NCBI RefSeq assembly: GCF_030283205.1
Contig: NZ_JASNWF010000013.1
Location: forward strand, 188,540-252,539
Source of the DNA: Actinomadura opuntiae
GTDB taxonomy: Bacteria > Actinomycetota > Actinomycetes > Streptosporangiales > Streptosporangiaceae
Reading direction: 5' to 3'
Length of the DNA: 64,000 nucleotides
Numbering within the stretch: the stretch's first letter is position 1; each line of letters opens with the position of its first letter. The notes below the pieces were generated by a model. The model made no database searches, was not told the origin of the DNA, and was given only the letters and a program-made list of their open reading frames with translations. The position numbers were made by a program, and so were the translations under genes. Shown here in pieces: positions 27,185 to 35,435 of this stretch.

Positions 27185-28792
27185 ATGGCCGAACTGGAAG
27201 GTGTCGAGGTCAACGGACCTCTCGGGGAGCGGTACGAGGAGATCCTGACGCCCGAGGCGCTCGGCCTGCTCGCCGCCCTGCAGCGTGACCTGGGCGCCCG
27301 CCGCAAGGAGCTGCTGGCGGCCCGCGCCGAACGGCAGCGCAAGCTGTCGGAGGGCGGGACGCTGGACTTCCTGCCCGAGACCGCGTCCGTCCGCGAGGAC
27401 GACAGCTGGCGGGTCGCCCAGCCCGCGCCGGGCCTGGAGGACCGCCGCGTCGAGATCACCGGCCCGACCGACCGGAAGATGACCATCAACGCGCTCAACT
27501 CGGGCGCCAAGGTGTGGCTGGCCGACTTCGAGGACGCCAACACCCCGCTGTGGAACAACATGATCGAGGGGCAGCTGAACCTGCGCGACGCCCTCGACCG
27601 CACCATCGACTTCACCGACGCCAGGTCCGGCAAGTCCTACGCGCTCAAGGACGACGCGGAGCTGGCCACCATCGTCGTCCGCCCCCGCGGCTGGCACATG
27701 GAGGAGAAGCACCTCCTCGTCGACGGCGAGCCCATGTCGGGGTCGCTGTTCGACTTCGGGCTGTACCTCTTCCACTGCGCCCGCCGGCAGGTGGACAAGG
27801 GCAAGGGCCCCTACTTCTACCTGCCGAAGATGGAGAGCCACCTGGAGGCGCGGCTCTGGAACGACGCCTTCAACCTCGCCCAGGACCACCTGGAGATCCC
27901 GCGCGGCACCATCCGCGCGACCGTGCTGATCGAGACGATCCCGGCCGCGTTCGAGATGGAGGAGATCCTCTACGAGCTGCGCGACCACTCCGCCGGCCTG
28001 AACGCCGGCCGCTGGGACTACCTGTTCTCGGTGATCAAGAAGTTCCGCGACCGCGGCGCCGACTTCGTGCTGCCCGAGCGCAACGCGATCACCATGACCG
28101 CGCCGTTCATGCGCGCCTACACCGAGCTCCTCGTCCGCACCTGCCACAAGCGCGGCGCGCACGCGATCGGCGGCATGGCCGCATTCATCCCGTCCCGCAA
28201 GGACGAGGAGGTCAACAAGGTCGCGCTGGAGAAGGTCCGGGCCGACAAGACCCGCGAGTCCGGCGACGGGTTCGACGGCTCCTGGGTCGCCCACCCCGAC
28301 CTGGTCCCGGTCTGCCGCGAGGTCTTCGACGGCGTGCTCGGCGACAAGCCCAACCAGCGCGACCGGCTCCGCGAGGACGTCCACGTCTCCGCCGCCGACC
28401 TGCTCAACGTCAAGGACACCCCCGGCGACATCACCGAGGCCGGCCTGCGCAACAACATCGACGTCGCGCTGCGCTACCTGGCCACCTGGCTGAACGGCTC
28501 CGGCGCCGTCGCGATCCACAACCTCATGGAGGACGCCGCCACCGCGGAGATCTCCCGCTCGCAGGTGTGGCAGTGGATCTACAACGGCGTCTCCACCGCC
28601 GAGGGCAAGAAGATCACCAAGGAGTGGGTCGAGCAGCTCCTGGACGAGGAGCTCGGCAAGATCCGCGCCGAGCTCGGCGACGCCTACAACGAGCCCCGCT
28701 TCGACCAGGCCGTGACCCTCTTCAAGGAGGTCACCCTGGCCGACGAGTACTCCGAGTTCCTCACCACCCCCGCCTACCAGCAGTTCCCCTGA
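27185..28792 (+). CDS. aceB: Malate synthase A
   Basis: Condenses acetyl-CoA and glyoxylate to malate. 535 residues, typical of the A-type enzyme. The malate synthase signature is present (RDHSAGLNAGRWDYLFS at about 270-286, preceded by ATVLIETIPAAFEMEEILYEL). Upstream are a good promoter and, 3 bp after the stop, palindromic element copy 2. Isocitrate lyase (aceA) is not in the window; instead glcDEF follows, suggesting that glyoxylate from glycolate is a main substrate source. Confidence 0.96.
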   Translation: MAELEGVEVNGPLGERYEEILTPEALGLLAALQRDLGARRKELLAARAERQRKLSEGGTLDFLPETASVREDDSWRVAQPAPGLEDRRVEITGPTDRKMTINALNSGAKVWLADFEDANTPLWNNMIEGQLNLRDALDRTIDFTDARSGKSYALKDDAELATIVVRPRGWHMEEKHLLVDGEPMSGSLFDFGLYLFHCARRQVDKGKGPYFYLPKMESHLEARLWNDAFNLAQDHLEIPRGTIRATVLIETIPAAFEMEEILYELRDHSAGLNAGRWDYLFSVIKKFRDRGADFVLPERNAITMTAPFMRAYTELLVRTCHKRGAHAIGGMAAFIPSRKDEEVNKVALEKVRADKTRESGDGFDGSWVAHPDLVPVCREVFDGVLGDKPNQRDRLREDVHVSAADLLNVKDTPGDITEAGLRNNIDVALRYLATWLNGSGAVAIHNLMEDAATAEISRSQVWQWIYNGVSTAEGKKITKEWVEQLLDEELGKIRAELGDAYNEPRFDQAVTLFKEVTLADEYSEFLTTPAYQQFP

Positions 28793-28795
28793 TTC

Positions 28796-28899
28796 CCAGG
28801 GGGCGACCCCCTGGAACCCCCGTCAACGACCGACAGGCTGTTTCGCCACTCCGCTGGCGCTCCGTGGCGAAACAGCCTGTCGGTCGGCGGGCAGGCCCG
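28796..28899. repeat. Palindromic element, copy 2 (after aceB)
   Basis: Starts 3 bp after the aceB stop. First hairpin CCAGGGGG/CCCCCTGG with a 3-base loop (28796-28814). Then a perfect 23-bp inverted repeat with arms 28827-28849 and 28864-28886 around the same 14-base loop as copy 1. It lies between aceB and glcD, so it may separate or attenuate transcription. Confidence 0.9.
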
Positions 28900-28948
28900 G
28901 GTGGTCCGATCTTGCCGTCCGGACGGGTCCGGGAGGATGGTGGAGGGG

Positions 28949-30397
28949 ATGGAACCGGTACTGGAAGCGCTTGCCCTGCGGCTGGACGCGGTGCTCGGGC
29001 CCGACCGGGTCATCACCGACCCGGTGCGGCTGCGCACCTACGAATGCGACGGCCTGACCACCCACCGTTCGACGCCCGGGATCGTCGTGCTGCCCGACAC
29101 CGCCGGGCAGATCGCGGAGATCGTGCGCGCGTGCGCGGAGGCGGGCGTCCCCTACGTGGCGCGGGGCTCCGGGACGGGGCTGTCGGGCGGCGCGCTCCCC
29201 CGCGCGGACGGGGTGCTGATCGTCACGTCCCGGATGCAGCGGATCCTGGAGATCGACATCCCCGGGCAGCGGGCCGTGGTCGAGCCGGGCGTGATCAACC
29301 TGGACGTGACCCGGGCCGTCCGGCCGTACGGGTACTACTTCGCGCCCGACCCGTCCAGCCAGCAGATCTGCTCGGTCGGCGGGAACGTGGCGGAGAACTC
29401 CGGCGGCGCGCACTGCCTGAAGTACGGGTTCACCGCGCACCACGTGCTGGGCTGCGAGGTCGTGACGCCGGACGGCGAGCTGGTGGAGCTGGCGGCCGAC
29501 GGCCCGGGCTACGACCTGCTGGGGGTGTTCGTCGGCGCGGAGGGCACGCTCGGCATCACCACGAAGATCACGGTGCGGCTGACGCGGGTTCCGGAGACCG
29601 TCCAGACGCTGCTGGCCGCGTTCGAGTCGATCGAGGCGGGCGGGACGGCGGTGTCGGCGATCATCGGCGCCGGGGTGGTGCCGGCCGCGATCGAGATGAT
29701 GGACGCGCTGGCCATCGAGGCGGCGGAGGCGGCGGTGCACTGCGAGTACCCGCCTGGCGCGGGCGCGGTGCTGATCGTGGAGCTGGACGGCCCGGACGCG
29801 GAGGTCGCGGCGCAGTTCGCCGAGGTGGAGCGGCTGTGCCGGGACGCGGGCGCGTTCGAGATCCGGATCGCCGCCGACGACGCGGAGCGCGCGCTGATCT
29901 GGAGGGGCCGCAAGTCGGCGTTCGCGGCGGTCGGCCGGATCAGCCCCGCCTACCTCGTGCAGGACGGCGTCATCCCGCGCACGGTGCTGCCGCAGGTGCT
30001 GGCGCGGATCGACGCGCTGTCGGCCGAGTCGGGCGTGCGGGTCGCGAACGTCTTCCATGCCGGGGACGGCAACCTGCATCCGCTGGTGCTGTTCGACGAC
30101 TCCGAGCCGGGCGCCGCCGAGCGCGCCGAGGAGGTGTCGGGCGCGATCCTCGACCTGTGCATCGAGCACGGCGGGTCCATCACGGGCGAGCACGGCGTGG
30201 GCGTCGACAAGTCGCGCTACATGCCGCGCATGTTCACCGACACCGATCTGGACACGATGCAGATGGTCCGTTGCGGGTTCGATCCTGCGGGGTTGTGCAA
30301 TCCGGGGAAGGTCTTCCCCACGCCGCGGCTGTGCGGGGAGGTTCCGGGCGTGCGCAAGGGCCCGCACCCGTACGAGGGAAAGGCGGACATCTTCTGA
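28949..30397 (+). CDS. glcD: Glycolate oxidase subunit GlcD (FAD-linked oxidase)
   Basis: FAD-containing subunit of glycolate oxidase (glycolate to glyoxylate). About 482 residues. FAD-binding PCMH region: PGIVVLPDTAGQIAEIVRACAEAGVPYVARGSGTGLSGGALP; then CSVGGNVAENSGG and GAEGTLGITTKIT. The C-terminal FAD-oxidase domain has NVFHAGDGNLHPLVLFD and ITGEHGVGVDKS. Start is uncertain: ATG 28949 (MEPVLEALALRLDAVLG) is favoured; 28937 is possible. Its stop overlaps the glcE start by one base (TGATG). Confidence 0.92.
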   Translation: MEPVLEALALRLDAVLGPDRVITDPVRLRTYECDGLTTHRSTPGIVVLPDTAGQIAEIVRACAEAGVPYVARGSGTGLSGGALPRADGVLIVTSRMQRILEIDIPGQRAVVEPGVINLDVTRAVRPYGYYFAPDPSSQQICSVGGNVAENSGGAHCLKYGFTAHHVLGCEVVTPDGELVELAADGPGYDLLGVFVGAEGTLGITTKITVRLTRVPETVQTLLAAFESIEAGGTAVSAIIGAGVVPAAIEMMDALAIEAAEAAVHCEYPPGAGAVLIVELDGPDAEVAAQFAEVERLCRDAGAFEIRIAADDAERALIWRGRKSAFAAVGRISPAYLVQDGVIPRTVLPQVLARIDALSAESGVRVANVFHAGDGNLHPLVLFDDSEPGAAERAEEVSGAILDLCIEHGGSITGEHGVGVDKSRYMPRMFTDTDLDTMQMVRCGFDPAGLCNPGKVFPTPRLCGEVPGVRKGPHPYEGKADIF

Positions 30398-31602
30398 TGC
30401 AGCCGTTGGACGCCCTGGCGAAGGTCTGCGACGACGTCCGCGCCGGCGAGCCCGAGGAGGGTGTGCTGGGCGTGCAGCCCGACTTGGTGGCCGCCCCCGC
30501 GTCCATCGCGGAGGCCGCCGAGGTGATGCGGGTCGCCGCCGAGAAGGGCCTGTCCGTCGTTCCCCGCGGTGCCGAGACACGGCTGGACTGGGGAACGCCT
30601 CCCGAACGCTGCGATCTGCTGGTGGACACCCACCGCTTGGACAAGCTGGTCGAGCACGCGTCCGGAGACCTGGTCGCCAAGGCGGAGGCGGGGCTCCCCA
30701 TGGAGACGCTGGCCGAGAGGCTCGCGGAGAAGAGGCAACGGCTGTCGTTGGACGTTCCGCTGCCCGGCTCGACGGTCGGCGGGACCATCGCCACCGGTGC
30801 CGCCGGTCCGCTCCGCACGCTGTACGGGACGCCGCGCAACCTCGTCATCGGCCTCACGGTCGTGCGGGCGGACGGCCGTATCGCGCGTTCCGGCGGGAAG
30901 GTCGTGAAGAACGTCGCCGGGTACGACCTGGGCCGGTTGTTCTCCGGTTCGTACGGCACGCTCGGGCTCATCGTGGAGGCGACGTTCCGCCTGCATCCGG
31001 TGCCCGCCGCCACCGCCTGGGTGATACGCCGGGTCAACGGCCCGGACGAGGCGCACGATGCGGTCCAAGCGGTCCTGCACTCGCCCGTGGCGCCCAGCGC
31101 CCTGGAGTACATCGCTCCAGGGACGGTCGCAGCGCTGCTGGAGGGTGTACCGGACGGTGTCGCCGCGCGCGCTGGGCAACTGGTGGAACTCCTCGGCGGC
31201 GAGGCCGAAATCACGGAAACCGCGCCGGACGGATGGGGCGGCTATCCCGATGGCACGACCCTCATCGACGTCACCGCTCCGCCGCCTTCACTCAGCGACC
31301 TGATCGGTGCCGTCAACGGCACAGGGCACGACGTCGCGATGGCCTGGAACGGCAGCGGGCACGGACATATCGGTCTCCCGTCCGGCCTGACCTCCGAAGA
31401 GGTGTCCGGAGCGCTCAATGCCCTACGCGACGTTCTAGCCCGCCACAAGGGCGGTGCCGTCGTCCGCTACGCGCCACAGGACGTGCGCAGCGAAATCGAC
31501 CTGTGGGGCCCCGTTCCCGCCCTGTCGCTGATGCGCCAGGTCAAGGACCAGTTCGATCCTGATCACCGGCTGTCCCCCGGCCGCTTCGTGGGAGGAATCT
31601 GA
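30397..31602 (+). CDS. glcE: Glycolate oxidase FAD-binding subunit GlcE
   Basis: 401 residues, a second FAD-binding-type subunit of the GlcDEF complex. It shows VAAPASIAEAAEVMRVAAEKGLSVVPRGAETRLDWG and GGTIATGAAGPLRTLYGTPRNLVIG. It is shorter than GlcD and lacks the full C-terminal oxidase domain, as typical. Starts at ATG 30397 overlapping glcD's stop and ends directly before glcF (stop 31600-31602, start 31603), so translation is coupled. Confidence 0.92.
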   Translation: MQPLDALAKVCDDVRAGEPEEGVLGVQPDLVAAPASIAEAAEVMRVAAEKGLSVVPRGAETRLDWGTPPERCDLLVDTHRLDKLVEHASGDLVAKAEAGLPMETLAERLAEKRQRLSLDVPLPGSTVGGTIATGAAGPLRTLYGTPRNLVIGLTVVRADGRIARSGGKVVKNVAGYDLGRLFSGSYGTLGLIVEATFRLHPVPAATAWVIRRVNGPDEAHDAVQAVLHSPVAPSALEYIAPGTVAALLEGVPDGVAARAGQLVELLGGEAEITETAPDGWGGYPDGTTLIDVTAPPPSLSDLIGAVNGTGHDVAMAWNGSGHGHIGLPSGLTSEEVSGALNALRDVLARHKGGAVVRYAPQDVRSEIDLWGPVPALSLMRQVKDQFDPDHRLSPGRFVGGI

Positions 31603-32889
31603 ATGAGCGCCCAGGACGACCTCCCGAAACTCCTCGGCGACTGCGTGCACTGCGGGTTCTGCCTGCCGACGTGCCCCACGTACGTGCTGTGGGGCGAGGA
31701 GATGGACTCCCCGCGCGGCCGCATCCACCTCATGCAGCAGCATGTGGAGGGCGCGCCCCTCAACGCCCCGATGGTGCAGCACTTCGACCAGTGCCTCGGC
31801 TGCATGGCGTGCGTGACGGCCTGCCCGTCCGGCGTGCAGTACGACCGGCTCATCGAAACGACCCGTGCCGAGGTGGAACGGGAGCATCCCCGTTCGCTGA
31901 AGGAGCGGGCCATCCGGGAGGCGATTTTCCAACTCTTCCCGTACCGGCGTCGGCTCCGCGCGATGCGCGGGCCACTGCGCGCCTACCAGAAGTCGGGTCT
32001 CGACCGTCTCGTCCGGCGCAGCGGGCTGCTGGAGCGCATCTCGCCGTCCATCGCGGCCATGGAACGCCTCGCGCCGCCGCTGGGACGGGCGCCGCGGCTA
32101 CCGGAGTTCGTCGCCGCGCGCGGGGAGCGCCGTGCCACCGTCGGAATGCTGACGGGTTGCGTGCAGGGCGAGTTCTTCCCCGACGTCAACGCCGCCACGG
32201 CGCGCGTCCTGGCGCTGGAGGGCTGCGACGTGGTCATCCCCAAGGCGCAGGGATGCTGCGGCGCGCTGTCTCTGCATTCCGGGCGCGAGGACGAGGCGCG
32301 CGCCTTCGCCCGGCGAACCGTCGAGACCTTCGAGTCCGTCGACGTCATCGTGGTGAACTCGGCCGGCTGCGGCTCGGCGATGAAGGAGTACCGGGCGCTG
32401 CTCGCGGACGACCCGGAATGGGCGCCGCGCGCGGAAGCGCTGTCGGCCCGGACCCGCGACCTCGCCGAGTTCCTGGCGGACCTCGGACCCCGCGCGGAAC
32501 GAAGGCCACTTCCGGTCACTCTCGCCTACCACGACGCGTGCCATCTCGCCCATGCGCAGGGCATCCGGTCCCAGCCGCGCGCGCTGCTGGGCGCGATCCC
32601 GGAGCTGACGGTCGTGGAGGTCGCCGAGCCCGACCTGTGCTGCGGGTCCGCCGGCACCTACAATCTCCTCCAGCCGGAGGCCGCCTCCGCATTGGGCGAC
32701 CGCAAGGCGGTGAACGTGGACGCCACCGGAGCCGAACTACTGGTCGCCGCCAACCCCGGCTGCTCCATGCAGATCGCCACAGCGCTGCAACGCCGCGGCG
32801 CGCACATCGCGGTCGCGCACACCGCGCAGGTGCTGGACGCCTCGCTGCGCGGGCTCGGCCGCGACGCCCTTGTCGGACGCAGTTCGTAG
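31603..32889 (+). CDS. glcF: Glycolate oxidase iron-sulfur subunit GlcF
   Basis: 428 residues. Two 4Fe-4S ferredoxin motifs have cysteines at 14, 17, 20, 24 (CVHCGFCLPTC) and 64, 67, 70, 74 (CLGCMACVTAC), followed by two CCG domains (GCCGALSLHSG; CCGSAGTYN). It passes electrons from FAD to the membrane quinone pool. Complete, no membrane segment. With glcDE it makes a full three-subunit glycolate oxidase. Confidence 0.95.
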   Translation: MSAQDDLPKLLGDCVHCGFCLPTCPTYVLWGEEMDSPRGRIHLMQQHVEGAPLNAPMVQHFDQCLGCMACVTACPSGVQYDRLIETTRAEVEREHPRSLKERAIREAIFQLFPYRRRLRAMRGPLRAYQKSGLDRLVRRSGLLERISPSIAAMERLAPPLGRAPRLPEFVAARGERRATVGMLTGCVQGEFFPDVNAATARVLALEGCDVVIPKAQGCCGALSLHSGREDEARAFARRTVETFESVDVIVVNSAGCGSAMKEYRALLADDPEWAPRAEALSARTRDLAEFLADLGPRAERRPLPVTLAYHDACHLAHAQGIRSQPRALLGAIPELTVVEVAEPDLCCGSAGTYNLLQPEAASALGDRKAVNVDATGAELLVAANPGCSMQIATALQRRGAHIAVAHTAQVLDASLRGLGRDALVGRSS

Positions 32890-33030
32890 GGTCCTGACCA
32901 GGTGGTTCCGCCGCTTCCTTGTCAAGGGAGGGACGGCGGCCGCTGATCCGGCCGTCCGGTATCGTGTCTGGCCCCTGCAGGCAGGACGCGCTTACTGGGC
33001 CCGGTGCGGGCCCGAGGGAGCACGGGAGAC

Positions 33031-33738
33031 GTGTCGAACAGCTACCACTCACACCGCCGAAGAAAGAAGAGCGGCGCGGGCCGGCTCGGCCTCGCCGGCG
33101 CGCTCACGGGCGTCGTCGGCATCGCCGCCGTCGCCGCCGGGATCGTCTACTTCCGCCCGGACGGCGACGGCGGCGGGAACACCGGCCGCCCGTCGCTCGC
33201 CAGCCAGGGCGACACCGGGACGCACGCCGCCGCGCCGATGCCGAAGACCGGGCCGCCGGTCAACTTCACCACCCCCGAGGGGTACGGCTACAGCCTGGCC
33301 GCGGTGAAGGCCGGGACGGACCGGCAGCCGCTCGGCGCCACGCAGGCGCCGCCGTCCGGCACGACGTACGCCTACGCCGATTACGTGCTGACCAACAGCC
33401 AGCGCAGGCCCGTCCTGCTGGACTTCCCCGCCGACCTGTTCATGCCCCGGTCGCAGGTGCCGGCGGACGCGCAGGGCCGCTGCATGCCCCAGCCGGGCAT
33501 CCCCGACGACCTGTGCACCCTCCCCAACCACAGCAAGATCACCGCCAGGCTCGGCGGGGCGAAGGCGCCGGTCGACGAGGGCGGCGACCAGATGATGCCC
33601 GCGGGCGCCTCCTACCTGGTGCGGATCGCGACCGACCTTCCGGTGAAGGACGGCCTGTCCGCCGACGAGCTCAAGATGTACGTGTGGAACGCCCGCTACA
33701 CCAGCGACCGCAAGGGCGTCGAGATCGCATTCCCGTAG
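33031..33738 (+). CDS. Membrane-anchored extracellular protein of unknown function
   Basis: 235 residues from GTG 33031. A basic N-terminus (SHRRRKKSG) precedes one membrane helix (about 20-41), then an extracellular domain: PPVNFTTPEGYGYSLAAVKAG ... YAYADYVLTNSQRRPVLLDFPADLFMPRSQVPADAQGRC ... LSADELKMYVWNARYTSDRKGVEIAFP. This looks like an immunoglobulin-like beta domain with one cysteine pair (CMPQPGIPDDLC). I do not recognise a named family. The 33,000 region just upstream has no clear promoter. Confidence 0.7.
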   Translation: MSNSYHSHRRRKKSGAGRLGLAGALTGVVGIAAVAAGIVYFRPDGDGGGNTGRPSLASQGDTGTHAAAPMPKTGPPVNFTTPEGYGYSLAAVKAGTDRQPLGATQAPPSGTTYAYADYVLTNSQRRPVLLDFPADLFMPRSQVPADAQGRCMPQPGIPDDLCTLPNHSKITARLGGAKAPVDEGGDQMMPAGASYLVRIATDLPVKDGLSADELKMYVWNARYTSDRKGVEIAFP

Positions 33739-33752
33739 CCGGGCATCCGCGG

Positions 33753-35435
33753 TCAGCCGGGGCTCGTGAAGCCGATGTCCTGGTAGGCGGGCTCGTAGAA
33801 GCCGCGGGCGCCCATGTTGGCCAGGTCCCCGCGGACCGCGACGAGCTGGGGACGCTGGTACAGGGGCAGGACGGTCGCCTGCCGCCAAACGAGCCGGTCC
33901 ACTTCGTTCACAAGGACGTGAATCCTCGCAGGGTCGATCTCCGCGATCGCGCGGTCCATCGCCGCGTCGATGGCGGCCGTTCCCGTGCGCGCGTAGTTCT
34001 GCTGGATGCGGTCTCCGTGCGGCCGCGCGAACACCGCCTTCATGGGCGACACGGGGAACGAGGTCCCGAGCCACGAGAACGGGACGATGTCGAAGTTCCC
34101 GGGCGTGACGTAGTGGTCGAACACGTCGTCGGCGGGAACGGCGTCGATGTCCACCCGGACGCCGATGCGTTGCAGCAGGGCGCGCGTCAGTTCGCCTTCC
34201 TGCTCACTGATCGGCACACCGGCGGGGATGACGAACCGTAGCGCGAGCGTCCGGCCGCCCTTTTCGCGGTACTTCCCGTGCCGGGCCCAGCCGGCCTGGT
34301 CGAGGAGCCGCCGCGCGCCTGCCGGGTCGTAGCCGCCAAGCTCCGCGGAGTTGTCCTGATAGCCGTCCTGGGTGTTGACATAGAAGTGGTTACCGAGCGT
34401 CTGGATCGGCGCTCCCAGTCCGGAAAGGTCGGAGCGGGCTATGGCGCGCCGGTCGACGCCCAGCATGAGGGCGCGCCGGACACGCGGATCGGACAGGATC
34501 GGGCCCGCCGCGTTGAAGGTGAAGTGCCGCCAGTCAGGGCCGCCCGCCCTGCGCACGACGGCGCCGCGAACGGCCTGCACGCGGTGCAGCGCGCCCGCGT
34601 CCATCCCGACGTCCATCAGGTCGATCTCGTTGCTCGCGAACGCGCCGGGCATCGCGCTGGTGTCCATCGCCCGGTAGACGATCCGGTCGAGCTTGGCGGG
34701 CGGGCCCCACCAGCGGGGATCGCGCACCACCGTGACGGTCTCGGCCGTCTGGTCGATCTTCTGGAGCTTGAACGGGCCCGCGGTGACCGGCATACGGTCG
34801 ACCCAGCCGGTGTTGAACGCGGCGGGCGTCGAGTAGGCCGCGGCCGGGTAGAGCGGGCTGAACAGGCTCCGCCAGTCCGCGTACGTCCCCGCGAAGGCCA
34901 CCTTGACGGTATGGGAGTCGGCGCCCTGCTCGACGCTCTGAATTCCCCGGTAACCGGTGACGGTGGAGACCTCGTAACGCGGATCGCGGCCGGACAGCGC
35001 GTGCGCCTGTGCGGCGAAGTCGCGGTAACTGATGGGCCGCCCGTCGGACCAGCGCGCGTCCTGGTTGAGCCGGTAGGTGACGACCTGGCCGTTCCCGCTC
35101 CGCCGCACCTCCACCGAGCGGAGGTACTCGGGGACGGGATGCGGCACGGCCTTCTCGTCGGCGCGCATCAGGTGGGGCAGCACGCCCTGGATCACCTGCT
35201 CGACCGACCCCTTCGTGCCGTTGACGTCGTTGAAGTTCCACTGCGAGGGGAACTCCGGCAGGGGCCAGCGCAGCGTGCCGCCGTTGCGGACGTGGTCGCG
35301 CGGGGTCGGGTTCACGTCCGAGGCGGGCAGCCGCCCGGACGCGCGGGTCGTCGCCTCCCCGGGCCCCGGACCGCCGCAGCCGCCGACCGCTGCGGCGGTG
35401 ATGAACAGCAGACACGCCCCGAACAGGCGCGTCAC
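33753..35435 (-). CDS. ABC transporter substrate-binding protein, family 5 (peptide/nickel type)
   Basis: 560 residues. A lipoprotein signal with lipobox AVGGC (Cys20) follows MTRLFGACLLFITAA. The family-5 fold is clear: TLRWPLPEFPSQWNFNDVNG, WSDGRPISYRDFAAQ, DPRVRRALMLGVDRRAIA. Binds oligopeptides or similar solutes outside the cell. It starts at GTG 35435 overlapping the upstream ATPase stop (GTGA). Last gene of a four-gene operon on the minus strand. Confidence 0.93.
   Translation of the reverse strand: MTRLFGACLLFITAAAVGGCGGPGPGEATTRASGRLPASDVNPTPRDHVRNGGTLRWPLPEFPSQWNFNDVNGTKGSVEQVIQGVLPHLMRADEKAVPHPVPEYLRSVEVRRSGNGQVVTYRLNQDARWSDGRPISYRDFAAQAHALSGRDPRYEVSTVTGYRGIQSVEQGADSHTVKVAFAGTYADWRSLFSPLYPAAAYSTPAAFNTGWVDRMPVTAGPFKLQKIDQTAETVTVVRDPRWWGPPAKLDRIVYRAMDTSAMPGAFASNEIDLMDVGMDAGALHRVQAVRGAVVRRAGGPDWRHFTFNAAGPILSDPRVRRALMLGVDRRAIARSDLSGLGAPIQTLGNHFYVNTQDGYQDNSAELGGYDPAGARRLLDQAGWARHGKYREKGGRTLALRFVIPAGVPISEQEGELTRALLQRIGVRVDIDAVPADDVFDHYVTPGNFDIVPFSWLGTSFPVSPMKAVFARPHGDRIQQNYARTGTAAIDAAMDRAIAEIDPARIHVLVNEVDRLVWRQATVLPLYQRPQLVAVRGDLANMGARGFYEPAYQDIGFTSPG

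Noticed and set aside
27514..30396. Long open frame overlapping aceB and glcD in another frame
   Set aside because: Arg/Pro/Gly-rich shadow of the real genes; only its last part (glcE from 30397) is genuine.
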